Below, one piece after another: positions 6,998 through 17,683 of a DNA stretch of 64,000 bases. Source of the stretch: Roseburia zhanii (GTDB taxonomy: Bacteria; Bacillota; Clostridia; Lachnospirales; Lachnospiraceae); the NCBI RefSeq assembly GCF_014287635.1, contig NZ_JACOPH010000003.1:124001-188000 (forward strand). Direction: 5' to 3'. Positions within the stretch are counted from its first letter, which is position 1; the number at the start of each line of letters is the position of its first letter. Made by a program: the position numbers and the translations under genes. The notes under the pieces were generated by a model. It ran no database searches, was not told where the DNA came from, and saw nothing but the letters and a program-made list of their open reading frames with translations.

Positions 6998-9046
6998 ATG
7001 AATTTAGAATCCCCGATCACAGAAGTCAAAGGGATCGGTGCGAAAACTGAAAAGCTGATGAATAAGATAGGAGTATATACCGTAGGGGATATACTCCTTC
7101 ATTATCCCAGAGATTATGTGAGATTTAAAGAACCGTTGAGTGCGGGAGAGATCACACAGGAGGGAATTTATGCAGTGATCGGAAAGATCACATCCGCACC
7201 GGTTCTAAAACGTACCAACCGCATGGAAATTGTACAGGCAAAAGTAAGAGATACAGCCGGCAGCGTGGAATTGATCTGGTTTCGGATGCCCTATGTCAGA
7301 AGCCAGTTAAAATCACAGGAAACGTATATCTTTTATGGAAAAGTCAAACAAAAGGGCAGACAGTTTTGCATGGAACAGCCGCAGATCTATACGACCGAAC
7401 AGTACCAGCAGAAAATGCAGACCTTGCAGCCGGTATATGCAAGGACAGACGGACTCAGCAATCAGATGATCACAAAAACGATCCTTCAGGCATTCGAGGA
7501 AATTTCATTAAGTTATGAATATCTTCCAGAGGAGATCCGTAAAAAAGAAGGGCTCTGCGAATATAATTTTGCAATACGTCAGATACATTTTCCGGAAAAT
7601 ATGGAGAGTTTAACAATCGCAAGAAAACGTCTGGTATTTGATGAGTTTTTCTTATTTATCTTAAATATGCAGATGCAGAAAGAAAAAAAGATCATGATTC
7701 CGAATGATTTCCCTATCGAAAATGAAACAGTGATCCCTTATATCCTTTCCCATCTGCCATACAGTCTGACAAAGGCACAAAAAAAATGTTTTGATGAGAT
7801 TTTGACAGATATGAAAAAAGGAACAGCCATGCAGCGGTTAGTGCAGGGAGATGTTGGTTCCGGAAAAACGATCGTTGCTTTTCTTTGTATGGCACTGATG
7901 GGGGAAAATGGTCATCAGTCGGCACTGATGGCACCGACTGAAGTCCTTGCAAGACAACATTACGAAACATTTATGGGTATGTGTGAAAGATTTTCCCTTG
8001 ACCGTAAAGTGATCCTTTTGACAGGTTCCCTGACTGCAAAGGAAAAGAGAAGGGCATATGAGGACATGCAGATGTATCAGGACGCAATGATCATCGGAAC
8101 GCAGGCATTGATTCAGGAAAAAGCCATTTATCAGAACCTTGGACTTGTGATCACAGATGAACAGCACCGTTTCGGAGTACGCCAGAGGGAAAAATTAGCA
8201 GAAAAAGGTCTGCATCCGCATGTGTTAGTCATGAGTGCCACGCCGATCCCACGAACATTAGCCATTATCATTTATGGGGATATGGATATTTCTGTGATCG
8301 ATGAAGTCCCGGCAAAACGTCTGCCGAATAAGAATTGTGTGGTAGGGACTTCTTATCGGAAAACAGCTTATGAGTTTATCAGAAAAGAAGTACAAAAGGG
8401 ACATCAGGCATATGTGATCTGCCCGCTTGTTGAAGAAAGTGAAGAATTAGAGGCAGAAAATGTTACTGATTATACGAAGAAGTTAGAAGCATATTATGGA
8501 GGCGGACTGACCATTGGCTGTTTAAACGGCAAGATGAAGCCGGCAGAAAAAAACAAGGTCATGGATGCATTTGCCGCAAATGAAATACAGGTGTTAGTGT
8601 CGACGACTGTAGTAGAAGTCGGTGTCAATGTACCGAATGCAACGGTGATGATGATCGAAAATGCAGAACGTTTCGGTCTTGCACAGTTACACCAGCTTCG
8701 TGGACGCGTCGGCAGGGGCGATGCCCAGTCCTACTGTATTATGGTAGATCATGCACAGAGCAAAGAGTCCAAGAAACGGTTAGATATCTTAAACCGGTCG
8801 AATGATGGATTTTTTATTGCCAGAGAAGATTTGAAACTGCGCGGACCGGGAGATTTCTTCGGTATCCGCCAGAGTGGTGATATGGCATTTCAGATCGCAG
8901 ATATCTATCAGGATGCAGATGTACTAAAACGTGCAGCAGACGCAGTCAAAGAGCTTCTTTTAAAAGATAGCATGTTAGAAAAGGAAGAACACCGAAAGTT
9001 AGCGGCATTTGTAGAGAGTACGATGAAAGAGCAGATGAATCTATGA
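6998..9046 (+). CDS. recG: ATP-dependent DNA helicase RecG
   Basis: A 682-residue superfamily 2 helicase that regresses stalled forks and processes branched DNA. It has an N-terminal wedge/OB domain (residues ~1-200), Walker A GDVGSGKT (~285), DEQH box (DEQHRFG, ~385), the motif SATPIPRTLA, and a C-terminal helicase half with VVEVGVNVPNA and QLRGRVGRG. Length equals the family norm. The gene follows yloV by 60 bp with a weak ribosome binding site (GGAGTTTAT), and is probably the last gene of the operon; I see no strong hairpin terminator after it. Confidence 0.97.
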   Translation: MNLESPITEVKGIGAKTEKLMNKIGVYTVGDILLHYPRDYVRFKEPLSAGEITQEGIYAVIGKITSAPVLKRTNRMEIVQAKVRDTAGSVELIWFRMPYVRSQLKSQETYIFYGKVKQKGRQFCMEQPQIYTTEQYQQKMQTLQPVYARTDGLSNQMITKTILQAFEEISLSYEYLPEEIRKKEGLCEYNFAIRQIHFPENMESLTIARKRLVFDEFFLFILNMQMQKEKKIMIPNDFPIENETVIPYILSHLPYSLTKAQKKCFDEILTDMKKGTAMQRLVQGDVGSGKTIVAFLCMALMGENGHQSALMAPTEVLARQHYETFMGMCERFSLDRKVILLTGSLTAKEKRRAYEDMQMYQDAMIIGTQALIQEKAIYQNLGLVITDEQHRFGVRQREKLAEKGLHPHVLVMSATPIPRTLAIIIYGDMDISVIDEVPAKRLPNKNCVVGTSYRKTAYEFIRKEVQKGHQAYVICPLVEESEELEAENVTDYTKKLEAYYGGGLTIGCLNGKMKPAEKNKVMDAFAANEIQVLVSTTVVEVGVNVPNATVMMIENAERFGLAQLHQLRGRVGRGDAQSYCIMVDHAQSKESKKRLDILNRSNDGFFIAREDLKLRGPGDFFGIRQSGDMAFQIADIYQDADVLKRAADAVKELLLKDSMLEKEEHRKLAAFVESTMKEQMNL

Positions 9047-9091
9047 GTAGGATTAAGTTGTGAGCCACCTTTTGATACTCGTATCTATAAG

Positions 9092-9120
9092 TAGACAATA
9101 CAGGAAAAAAGCACTATGAT
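9092..9120 (+). promoter_or_regulatory. Possible promoter of the large surface protein gene
   Basis: TAGACA at 9092-9097, a 17-bp spacer and TATGAT at 9115-9120, 50 bp before the start codon. The -35 box is imperfect. Confidence 0.45.
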
Positions 9121-9170
9121 ATAAACATATTATAAATGGCATTTACTACATCAGAGTAAGGGGGACTTTT

Positions 9171-12100
9171 ATGAGAAGTAGGAAAAAATTGATGGCGGTA
9201 CTGCTTGTATTTGCAATGATGGTCACTGTGATCCCGGAGAGTATTTTTGCACAGACATCAGTACCGGAAAAAACATTTATTACGATGACGGCAGAACAGA
9301 TCCTGCACCATACGACAACGGAGAAAGAATATTATGCATTTTCTCCGCAGACAAGCGGCTGGTACGATCTGTGTATGACTGACGATAGCACAAATACATT
9401 TACATCCGGTGTATATGAAACCATTTACTATACGACAGATAATGGTGAAAAAACAGAACATACAAAAGAATATTATCAATATCAGAAAAATTCTGCTTCA
9501 CATTCAGAACATCTGATGTGGCTGAATCAGGAAGAAGTCTATGTATTTTACTGTGTGCCGGCTGCCTATGAAGATCCGGATACGATCGATATAGCACTTT
9601 CAATCACACCAGTAGAGATCGCAGGTATGGAAGCTGCTAAAGCACCGACCGAGTCATCCACAGGAGATTTTATCGGAACCGGAATGCAGGTGAAAATTTC
9701 TTATCAGAATGGTAAAGATAGTACGATCAGTGATGTATCATGCGATTATCAGGTGACTGCGGAGGGAAACGGTTATGCAGTCAACCGTTTAGAGGCACTG
9801 ACATGGAGTGATATTGCTTATCAGAAAAATGCATCGGTCAAAAATCTGATCAATGTCAGTACGATAGATGGAAACACAGATACAGATTTTACACAGCTTG
9901 ATAACGGAGAGCATACAGCAGGTCTGTCCATTACCTATACAGAAGGAAAACGTTCATCGGCTTATGAATTTTCCACCACGTTTGTAAAGAGTGATGCTGC
10001 GATCGAAAGTATTTCGGTCGTACAGAAAAAGGATTCTTATACACAGTGGTTTTCGGAACATTTAGAAGATGCAGTCTTAAAAGTTACATATAATGATGGA
10101 ACAAAAGATGCCACGATACAGGCAGATGCCTATGGTTCTGTCAGTGGTGCAAGACAGTATCTTTCTTATGAGGCAGAACTGCCTGACGGAACGAAAGGAA
10201 CGATGCAGACTGCAAGTATAGATGAGTATTTAAAAAATGGCGGAACCGTTGGTGAGGCAGAAGTAACAGTGGCATATCAGGGGAAAACTGTGACCTATCC
10301 GATCCAGATCAATGCGAATCCTTATCAGGGTATCACAGAAGTAAAACCGGCAAGAACCATCTATTATGCAGATGCCGGATATGCAGATGGCAAATACCAG
10401 TATGCAGGAGATTCCATCAATGCCTATCAGACAGGAAAGATCACTTTAAGCAGAACAGATGGCACAGATGCAGAAACTTTTGATAATCTCTTATGTGTAC
10501 CGGGTGGCGGTGACTATTTTGATTATGGTTTAAAACTTGGCGATAAACTCTATCGGAATATCGATTCCTATTTATCGGCAGGCGGTAAGACAGGTGAACA
10601 GCAGTTAGCAGTATCTTATCTTTCCACACAGACATCTGCTACAGTGGAGATCAGAGAAAATCCGTATACAAGGATTGAGATTTTGAACAAACCGGATAAA
10701 TTAGAATATACCTATGCTGCTTATGGCACGAAGATCGATCTCTCCGGTCTTGTATTTGCAGCATACAAAGCAGATGGCACTTATGATGCCTATGCTTATA
10801 ACGATGCTGCATCTGCAACAGGCATTGAAAACTGGAAACGTTTTTTCCATTCTCCTTATGAAAATAAGTCCTATTTCTTTGAAGAGGGTACCTATACGAT
10901 TCCGGTGATCTTTATGAACCAGAAAGCTGAATATGAGATCACTGTGGCGAAGAAACAGGATTCTGGAGATAAATATCGTTCATTTCAGATCACAAAAGAA
11001 CCGGACCGTACGGTATATTATGTGAATGAAAAAGACAGTGCTGTTAATAACTGCTTTAGTGAGGAAGGATTGGAATTAGAAGCAGTTGATGCAGACGGTG
11101 TAACCAGAAAATATAAAATGTGGTATTATCCGACTGAAGAAGAACAGAAAGAAACCGGTTATTCTTCATGGAGCGATGTATTCATGCTTGTAGATGTAGA
11201 CAGTTCTGCGATCGACTGGTCGAAGGCTGGAACCTATCCTGTGACAGTTACTTTAGAAAAGAAGAAAGCCGTATTTGATATTACGATTGCAGATACACCG
11301 GTGAAGTCTTTTGAATTTTTGAGTATGCCTTTCAAACAGACTTATTACCGTTATGAAGGAAGTGCAATGGATTTAAACGGAATGGCTTATCAGATCACAT
11401 TTGATGATGGAAGTATCTTTGCAGATACGATCACCGATAAGAGTTCTGATATGCGTTTTGAATATCAGGGCAGACTCTATCAGATCAAAAAGAGCTGGAG
11501 CAGGACAAATTCTTCTGGAAATCCGACAATACGTGATGATAATGCCATCTTGTTTTCTGTATTTGGACAGACCTATGCAACCGATGCAATCAGCATCAAG
11601 GAGGATCCGGTATCTTCGATTGAATTTTTGGAAAAACCGGAAAAGACAGTCTATGTAGGGGAAACAAACAGTGTTGATCTGTATGGAAGTAAATTCTGTA
11701 TCACTTATACAGACCAGTCGACAGAGGAAGTTAGTGTAACGGAACATGTCAGTACGATCGAGGCTGGAAAATATCAGAAAACCTTAAGAGGAAGTATTGA
11801 TTATCTGGCAGCAGAAGGAAGTGATGTGCTACAGAAACATATAAAAGTCAGTTATATGAACCAGTCGGCAGTTCTTTTGGTAGAATCGGATTATCTGAAC
11901 GATGGTGTTAATAACCTGACGGAAAATAGCTGGGATCAGGGAGTTTTGACTGAGAATAAACCTTATCTGGCAGAACGTTTTACCCCCAAACAGACAAAAG
12001 AATACTATTTTTACTGCATTGACAGAGAAGATAATAATATGGGCAGCCAGCCATATTTTATAGAAGTATATGCAGATGGAAAAAGTATTTACAGAATGCA

Positions 12101-15100
12101 GTATTCCGATCTTACCAGAGGATTGGGCATAAACTTAGAAGCTGGTGTTACATATGATTATGTTGTAAGCCTGATGGCAGGCAGGAAAGAGGGAATCTGT
12201 CAGTGTACGATCAGTTCTGATGTTTCCGATATGACAGCGTTAGGAGAACCACAGATTGAGATTTTGCAGGCAGGACAGACGATCTGGTATGAAGATGAAA
12301 TGGACATACCGCAGTTGGTGCTTGCCGGTACAACTTATCGCAAGACATATACAAATGGCTGGACGATCGAGAAAACGATCACAAGTAATATGCCGATGAT
12401 CAACGTGGAACAGAAACCGCTTTCTGTTGCATTTAAGTATACACAGGAAGAAAATGGAAACCAGCCACAGATACGGGATGATAATGCGCTGGTTTACAGC
12501 TATCAGGATAGCGTGATCAAAGAAATACCAGTGCAGTTGAATGTACCTGCGAATATTGCATCGATTACGATCGATCATAATCCGTTTGAAAAATGCTGCC
12601 GGTATGAGATCGAATCCAGCCTTAAAACATTAAAGGGACTGACAGTCACCATACATTTTAAAGATGAAAGAGAAGCAGAAACCTTTACATGGAACAGCCA
12701 GACGGATACCCCATATTTAGATGGAAAAGCCATTACAGCAATGCTCATGGCTGGTGGAGATGATTATTCACTGATCATTCGTTACAGAGGTGTGACAAAA
12801 GAGGAAAAGATCACTTTTAATGAGGCACCGGTCACAGGATTTGAGGTACAGAAACAGCCGGAAAAATCAGGAGTTTATGCATTTGAAAATGTGGGAATAC
12901 CGGATCTGTATGGTATGGAATTATTAGTACATTATTCCGATGGAACTACAAAAACAGTAAAAGCAGCCGAACATACCAACAGATGCCAGATCGAAGATGG
13001 CTATACCGGTGTTTTGCAGGGACAGATCCGTACCGAAACAGCACAAAATGGAAGAAAAGCACTCTACATCAGCTATCTTGGTTATACTGAAAAAGTGATG
13101 GAATATGAGGAACTGCCATTCCCGATGGAAACAGCGAAGAAGTTAGAGATCGGGGAAACGAATTATATTGTAGCAGGTGACGATCAGCCGTATGCATTCT
13201 TTTTTGTTACAGCAGAAACAGACAGCCACTATACGGTTCAGTTAGGGGGTAAGGTCAGCCGGTATCTGTGCAGATATGATGAGAAAGAAAACCAGATGGA
13301 TAAGTCCTATGGTTCTTCTTCAAGTATCTGTGAGGTGACATTTGATCTGTCCGCAGGAGAAACAACGTATCTTGTGGCGGCTTTAAATGAAACGAAAAAA
13401 GCGGTCAGCTTAACATGTAAGGCCAAAGGTACAGAGATTGAAAAGGAAGAAGCTAAAAGTGTTGAAGTTGCGATGGGAGATTTAGTGGCTGGCAGTAAAT
13501 TTCCAGAAGCAGATGCTTCAAAAATGACAAATTACAGTATCAAATCTGCAACATGGTACGGAGATGCCGATGAGGATAACAATGTAGACTTTGCAACAGC
13601 ACATCGTCTGAAATTAGTGCTTGCACCTTCTGTGGGAGTTGCTTTTACAGAGAATACACAGGTATATTTCAATGGCATTTTAGTGACGGAAAAAGAAATA
13701 GGTTCTAACGGTATGCTGACGATTTATCATACATTCCCGTATACCGACTGTAAGATCACATTTCCGGATATTTCCGGTTATACCATACATACAGAAGGAA
13801 TGACGGAATCAGACCGTATCTCTTATGGAGGAACTTGTTCCTTCTATTATGAAAATGCAGATGGAATACGGCTGACAGACCGTATCGTAAAGCAGAACCA
13901 GCGTCCGCTCACAACCGATGAAAATGGCTTTTATACCTTGACAGATGTCAAAGAAAATATTGTGATCACAGTCAAAGAACGTGATACGCAGGTTGGCGAA
14001 AATGAGAGCAGGCTGCTATTTTATAATAAGAGCAATACGATCTGTGATACAATGGTTGGAACATTAGACAAAACAATCGCAGATAATACCGAAGGCAATA
14101 CCTGTTTACCGGAATTAGAAAGCTATACAGATGATACGATGCAGTTTTTCTATGGATGGTATACACAAAAAGATGATAACTTCAACGGAATCCATACACG
14201 TTTTACGAGAAATACAAAATTGACAGAAAAGCAGCATGATCTGTATGCAAAATGGGGAAGTGGAATCTTTTCCATGGTGACAGGTGGTGTCAAGGTAGAG
14301 TATAAAGTACTTTCCTTTGACGATGAAAACCATATGCGCATACAGGTATTTAAGGTGTCAGAGGCAGCGGAAGATTCAAAGGAAACCATAGAAGCTACCG
14401 GTGCAGGAACAGAAGTATTAGAAATTCCGGAGAGTTTAAGCGAACAAGAAATTTCTTTGACAGAGAGTCTTGGCATTGATATTGCAGACTGTGTCGTAGA
14501 TTCTATAGCACCATATGCATTTGCAGACTGTGAGTTCTTAAATCAGGTTGTTTTACCGGATACGATCACAAGCATCTCAGATGAAACATTTGCAGGAGCA
14601 AAAAATCTAAAGATCACTTTATCTGATGCAGTTACTAAGATCAGTGATACGGCATTTGCCGATGCAGAAGGTACGACAGTCATATGCAGCAGCAGTTTAG
14701 CAGAAGATGAAAAGATCAAAAATGCATTATCCGATGCCGGTGTGACATTACAGACGGTAGATCTGATCGTTTCAGATGGAGTCAATGAAAAAACATTTAC
14801 TTATGGCGATAAACCGGAAACTTTCACCGTAAAGACGCTTGTAAATGGAGCAGAAGATAAAGAAGCAGATATCAGTTTCTTATATGAGGATACCGATGCA
14901 TATGCATACAGTGCCGATAAAAATACACTGACTGTCACACCAAAACGGGCAACAAAAGCAGCAGAACAGTTTCGTGTCTGCATCAGGGAAGAAGATTCAA
15001 AGATCAAAAAAACGATCACCTTCCAGACAGCAAAGGCAGCACAGATGGTAACTGCAAAAGATCTTTTGAAAAATACAGGAAATGTAGCATTTTCTGTCGG

Positions 15101-15833
15101 AGCAAAGACAAATGGTGATGGAAAACTACATTATACCAGCAGTGATCCATCAGTAGCGGCAGTAGACGCATATGGAATTGTACGTATCTATAAAGAAGGC
15201 ATCATAACGATTGCGGTTACGGCAGAAGAAACAGATAATTATTTCGCTTCTGATGTCAAATACATCACATTGACAATAGAACCATTAAAAGCGGAAACAG
15301 GAAACAGACAGGAAAGTGATAAAGGTGGTCTGTATGTATACCAGGCATTCTATAAAAAAGCCTATAAGAGTAAAGCATTCCGATTAAATATATCATCTGT
15401 TTTACCGGTTTCCTATACCAGCAATAATAAAAAGGTGGCGGTTGTGAAACCGGATGGAACAGTTACTGTGAAAAAATGCGGTGTGGCACTGATCACAGTC
15501 AGAACATTGAAGGCAGAAAATGCGGTGCTCATTCAGGTAGTACCAAGAAAGTCAAAAGCAAAAACTGCAAGTAAAAAAGCAGGAACTTTGAAAGTAAGCT
15601 GGTCAAAGCAGACAGAAGCCTCCGGTTATCTCGTAGAATGTTCGTTAGATAAAAACTTTAAAAAGAAAGTTTTAAAGAAAGTGATCAAAAAGAACAAGAC
15701 AACGAGTACGACCTTTCAGAAACTGAAAAAAGGCAGAAAGTATTATGTACGTGTAAGAGCATATACCGTGATCGATAATAAGAAGATTTACGGAGATGCC
15801 GGAAAGATTATGCGGCAGAAGATCAAGAAGTAA
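9171..15833 (+). CDS. Very large secreted multi-domain surface protein (Big-like, LRR_5, Fn3)
   Basis: A 2220-residue exported protein. A signal peptide is clear (MRSRKKLMAVLLVFAMMVTV...IFAQ, cleavage near residue 28). Three jelly-roll-like stretches (~30-150, ~930-1020, ~1320-1420) alternate with degenerate Big_3-type Ig-like repeats sharing the pattern P-x-K-x-x-Y ... DL-x-G ... Y-x-DG, near residues 497, 601, 713, 815, 1130 and 1223. Then come an InlB/Listeria-Bacteroides-like repeat ending LYAKWGSG (~1655-1700), a BspA-type leucine-rich pair (IAPYAFADCEFLNQVVLPD..., ~1775-1840), two Big_2-like domains (~1955-2130) and a terminal fibronectin III domain (~2135-2220). No LPXTG, SLH or choline-binding motif is visible; the Lys/Arg-rich C-terminus might hold it to the wall electrostatically. 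Monocistronic. Role inferred: adhesion or glycan binding. Confidence 0.85.
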   Translation: MRSRKKLMAVLLVFAMMVTVIPESIFAQTSVPEKTFITMTAEQILHHTTTEKEYYAFSPQTSGWYDLCMTDDSTNTFTSGVYETIYYTTDNGEKTEHTKEYYQYQKNSASHSEHLMWLNQEEVYVFYCVPAAYEDPDTIDIALSITPVEIAGMEAAKAPTESSTGDFIGTGMQVKISYQNGKDSTISDVSCDYQVTAEGNGYAVNRLEALTWSDIAYQKNASVKNLINVSTIDGNTDTDFTQLDNGEHTAGLSITYTEGKRSSAYEFSTTFVKSDAAIESISVVQKKDSYTQWFSEHLEDAVLKVTYNDGTKDATIQADAYGSVSGARQYLSYEAELPDGTKGTMQTASIDEYLKNGGTVGEAEVTVAYQGKTVTYPIQINANPYQGITEVKPARTIYYADAGYADGKYQYAGDSINAYQTGKITLSRTDGTDAETFDNLLCVPGGGDYFDYGLKLGDKLYRNIDSYLSAGGKTGEQQLAVSYLSTQTSATVEIRENPYTRIEILNKPDKLEYTYAAYGTKIDLSGLVFAAYKADGTYDAYAYNDAASATGIENWKRFFHSPYENKSYFFEEGTYTIPVIFMNQKAEYEITVAKKQDSGDKYRSFQITKEPDRTVYYVNEKDSAVNNCFSEEGLELEAVDADGVTRKYKMWYYPTEEEQKETGYSSWSDVFMLVDVDSSAIDWSKAGTYPVTVTLEKKKAVFDITIADTPVKSFEFLSMPFKQTYYRYEGSAMDLNGMAYQITFDDGSIFADTITDKSSDMRFEYQGRLYQIKKSWSRTNSSGNPTIRDDNAILFSVFGQTYATDAISIKEDPVSSIEFLEKPEKTVYVGETNSVDLYGSKFCITYTDQSTEEVSVTEHVSTIEAGKYQKTLRGSIDYLAAEGSDVLQKHIKVSYMNQSAVLLVESDYLNDGVNNLTENSWDQGVLTENKPYLAERFTPKQTKEYYFYCIDREDNNMGSQPYFIEVYADGKSIYRMQYSDLTRGLGINLEAGVTYDYVVSLMAGRKEGICQCTISSDVSDMTALGEPQIEILQAGQTIWYEDEMDIPQLVLAGTTYRKTYTNGWTIEKTITSNMPMINVEQKPLSVAFKYTQEENGNQPQIRDDNALVYSYQDSVIKEIPVQLNVPANIASITIDHNPFEKCCRYEIESSLKTLKGLTVTIHFKDEREAETFTWNSQTDTPYLDGKAITAMLMAGGDDYSLIIRYRGVTKEEKITFNEAPVTGFEVQKQPEKSGVYAFENVGIPDLYGMELLVHYSDGTTKTVKAAEHTNRCQIEDGYTGVLQGQIRTETAQNGRKALYISYLGYTEKVMEYEELPFPMETAKKLEIGETNYIVAGDDQPYAFFFVTAETDSHYTVQLGGKVSRYLCRYDEKENQMDKSYGSSSSICEVTFDLSAGETTYLVAALNETKKAVSLTCKAKGTEIEKEEAKSVEVAMGDLVAGSKFPEADASKMTNYSIKSATWYGDADEDNNVDFATAHRLKLVLAPSVGVAFTENTQVYFNGILVTEKEIGSNGMLTIYHTFPYTDCKITFPDISGYTIHTEGMTESDRISYGGTCSFYYENADGIRLTDRIVKQNQRPLTTDENGFYTLTDVKENIVITVKERDTQVGENESRLLFYNKSNTICDTMVGTLDKTIADNTEGNTCLPELESYTDDTMQFFYGWYTQKDDNFNGIHTRFTRNTKLTEKQHDLYAKWGSGIFSMVTGGVKVEYKVLSFDDENHMRIQVFKVSEAAEDSKETIEATGAGTEVLEIPESLSEQEISLTESLGIDIADCVVDSIAPYAFADCEFLNQVVLPDTITSISDETFAGAKNLKITLSDAVTKISDTAFADAEGTTVICSSSLAEDEKIKNALSDAGVTLQTVDLIVSDGVNEKTFTYGDKPETFTVKTLVNGAEDKEADISFLYEDTDAYAYSADKNTLTVTPKRATKAAEQFRVCIREEDSKIKKTITFQTAKAAQMVTAKDLLKNTGNVAFSVGAKTNGDGKLHYTSSDPSVAAVDAYGIVRIYKEGIITIAVTAEETDNYFASDVKYITLTIEPLKAETGNRQESDKGGLYVYQAFYKKAYKSKAFRLNISSVLPVSYTSNNKKVAVVKPDGTVTVKKCGVALITVRTLKAENAVLIQVVPRKSKAKTASKKAGTLKVSWSKQTEASGYLVECSLDKNFKKKVLKKVIKKNKTTSTTFQKLKKGRKYYVRVRAYTVIDNKKIYGDAGKIMRQKIKK

Positions 15834-15847
15834 ATATGGATCAATAG

Positions 15848-15893
15848 AAAAAGCCTCCGGCTGTTTGAACAATCAGACAACGGAGGCTTTTTT
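15848..15893. terminator. Bidirectional intrinsic terminator
   Basis: AAAAAGCCTCCG at 15848-15859 pairs with CGGAGGCTTTTTT at 15881-15893, giving T-runs on both strands. It serves the large surface protein gene (plus) and rqcH (minus), which converge here. Confidence 0.85.
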
Positions 15894-15906
15894 ATATGAC
15901 AGAAGA

Positions 15907-17643
15907 TTAAGACAACTGTTCAATACCACTGATATCCGGCTGTATCGTCAGGGAGTAATTGGTATAATAGACGACAAATCCGGGGGCACTTTTGTTCGGC
16001 TTTTTCACATTTTTCTTCTGGAGATAATCAATCTCGACTTTATCATTGTCCCGTCCTTTCGAATAGAATCCGGCAAGTCTGCCAGCTTCTTCAAAGGTGC
16101 GGTCAGGTAATTCTTCGCCTTCGGTTTTTACGATCACATGGGAACCGGGCATTCCTTTTGCATGAAACCACCAGTCGTTACCGGTAGCAAATTTAAAGGT
16201 CAGTTCATCATTCTGGTAATTGTTCTTGCCGACATAGATGTGGAATCCGTCAGAAGAAATATAATGGAAAGGTTTGCTTTTGATCTTGGCTTTTTTGTCC
16301 CCGCGTTTTTTGCGGATATAGCCAAATTCGATCAGTTCTTCTTTGATCTGTACAAGATCATCTTCCGATACGGCAATATCTAAGGCAGTCGCAATGCTTT
16401 CAAGATGTGTGATCTCATTTTTGGTTTCTTCGATCAGAGTTGTCAGTGCTTCATATGTCCGCTTTAATTTTCCATAGCGGTCAAAATATTTCTTTGCATT
16501 TTCAGAGGCGGATAACTGGTCATCTAGTGGGATCGTGATCATTTCATTCGTATAATAATTTAAAGCCTCTAATTTTTTGGCGCCGCTTTCAAGATGATAG
16601 CCGTAAGTATTTAACAATTCGCCGTAAATGCGGTATTTCTCACGCTTTTCGGTATCTTTTAACTGTTTTTGCTGGAGCAGGAACTTTTTACGGTTCCGTT
16701 CGAGTGCAGTTGTTACGATACGACGCAGATCCGAAGATTTCTGGCGTATCCTTGTATAGATATTACGGCTCGCATAATAGGTTTCTAACACTTCAGAAAT
16801 AGAGTCATAATTCGTAACGGTATATTCTTCATAGGAAGTATAAGGCAGGGAAGCAAATTCTACCGGCTCTTTTCCCTTATACATGATATTCGGTGAAAAA
16901 TGTTCCTCTTTGATGTCGGTCATAAACCAGTCGAAATTATGGAACAGGTGCAGTTTTTCGTCTTCATGTAACGAACTCATCGAAAAATCACCGTCTACAC
17001 CGGCACGAAAACAGATTTCATTTGCAATCGAAGGACTGATTCCGGTATATGACGTATAGATGGCTTTTGCGATCGGCTCTGGCTTTTCACAGACAGTCTG
17101 TAAAAAATCCTCCTGCGAAACGGTCAGCGGATTTTTTTTGTGCGTCGTATCAGGAATAAAATACATACGTCCCGGAAGGACTTCGCGGACAGAACTGATC
17201 TGTGCACTGACATGCTTGATACTGTCAATGATCGTGCCGTCTTCTTTGCAGAAGATGATATTACTATGCTTGCCCATCAGTTCGATGATCAGCTTCTTGT
17301 GGCAGAGATCACCTAATTCATCTAAATGTTCGATCTCAAATTGGATGATACGCTCTAAGTCAGGCTGTGTGATTCCTATGATCCTTCCATTTGCAATATG
17401 CTTACGCAGCACCATGCAGAAATTCGGTGCTGTCAAAGGACTTGGTTTATTCTGTTTTGTCAGATATAGAAAAGGAAGGGATGCACTTGCAGACATTGCA
17501 AGGCGGAACTGTCCGTTTTGTCCCTTCAAAGTAAAGAGCAGTTCATCAGTTTCCGGCTGTGCGATCTTGCTGATCTTACTGTTTAATATCGTTTTATTTA
17601 ATTCGCAGACTAAATTCGCTACGACGATTCCATCAAATGCCAT
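15907..17643 (-). CDS. rqcH: Rqc2 homologue RqcH (NFACT family, ribosome quality control)
   Basis: A 578-residue protein formerly annotated as fibronectin-binding protein. It has the NFACT-N domain (MAFDGIVVANLVCEL...), a central helix-hairpin-helix and coiled-coil region (~255-430) and the NFACT-R domain near the C-terminus (GFHIYVGKNNYQNDELT, then WWFHAKGMPGSHVIVK). Bacterial RqcH binds stalled 50S subunits and recruits tRNA-Ala to add alanine tails. The residues at 97-98 are Glu-Arg (DLERII), where Bacillus RqcH has the functional Asp-Arg pair (from memory). Start is at an ATG with GGAGG upstream. Transcribed alone towards the bidirectional terminator. Confidence 0.94.
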   Translation of the reverse strand: MAFDGIVVANLVCELNKTILNSKISKIAQPETDELLFTLKGQNGQFRLAMSASASLPFLYLTKQNKPSPLTAPNFCMVLRKHIANGRIIGITQPDLERIIQFEIEHLDELGDLCHKKLIIELMGKHSNIIFCKEDGTIIDSIKHVSAQISSVREVLPGRMYFIPDTTHKKNPLTVSQEDFLQTVCEKPEPIAKAIYTSYTGISPSIANEICFRAGVDGDFSMSSLHEDEKLHLFHNFDWFMTDIKEEHFSPNIMYKGKEPVEFASLPYTSYEEYTVTNYDSISEVLETYYASRNIYTRIRQKSSDLRRIVTTALERNRKKFLLQQKQLKDTEKREKYRIYGELLNTYGYHLESGAKKLEALNYYTNEMITIPLDDQLSASENAKKYFDRYGKLKRTYEALTTLIEETKNEITHLESIATALDIAVSEDDLVQIKEELIEFGYIRKKRGDKKAKIKSKPFHYISSDGFHIYVGKNNYQNDELTFKFATGNDWWFHAKGMPGSHVIVKTEGEELPDRTFEEAGRLAGFYSKGRDNDKVEIDYLQKKNVKKPNKSAPGFVVYYTNYSLTIQPDISGIEQLS

Positions 17644-17683
17644 GGATAGATACCTCCAACATGATATTACTTGTACAACATAT

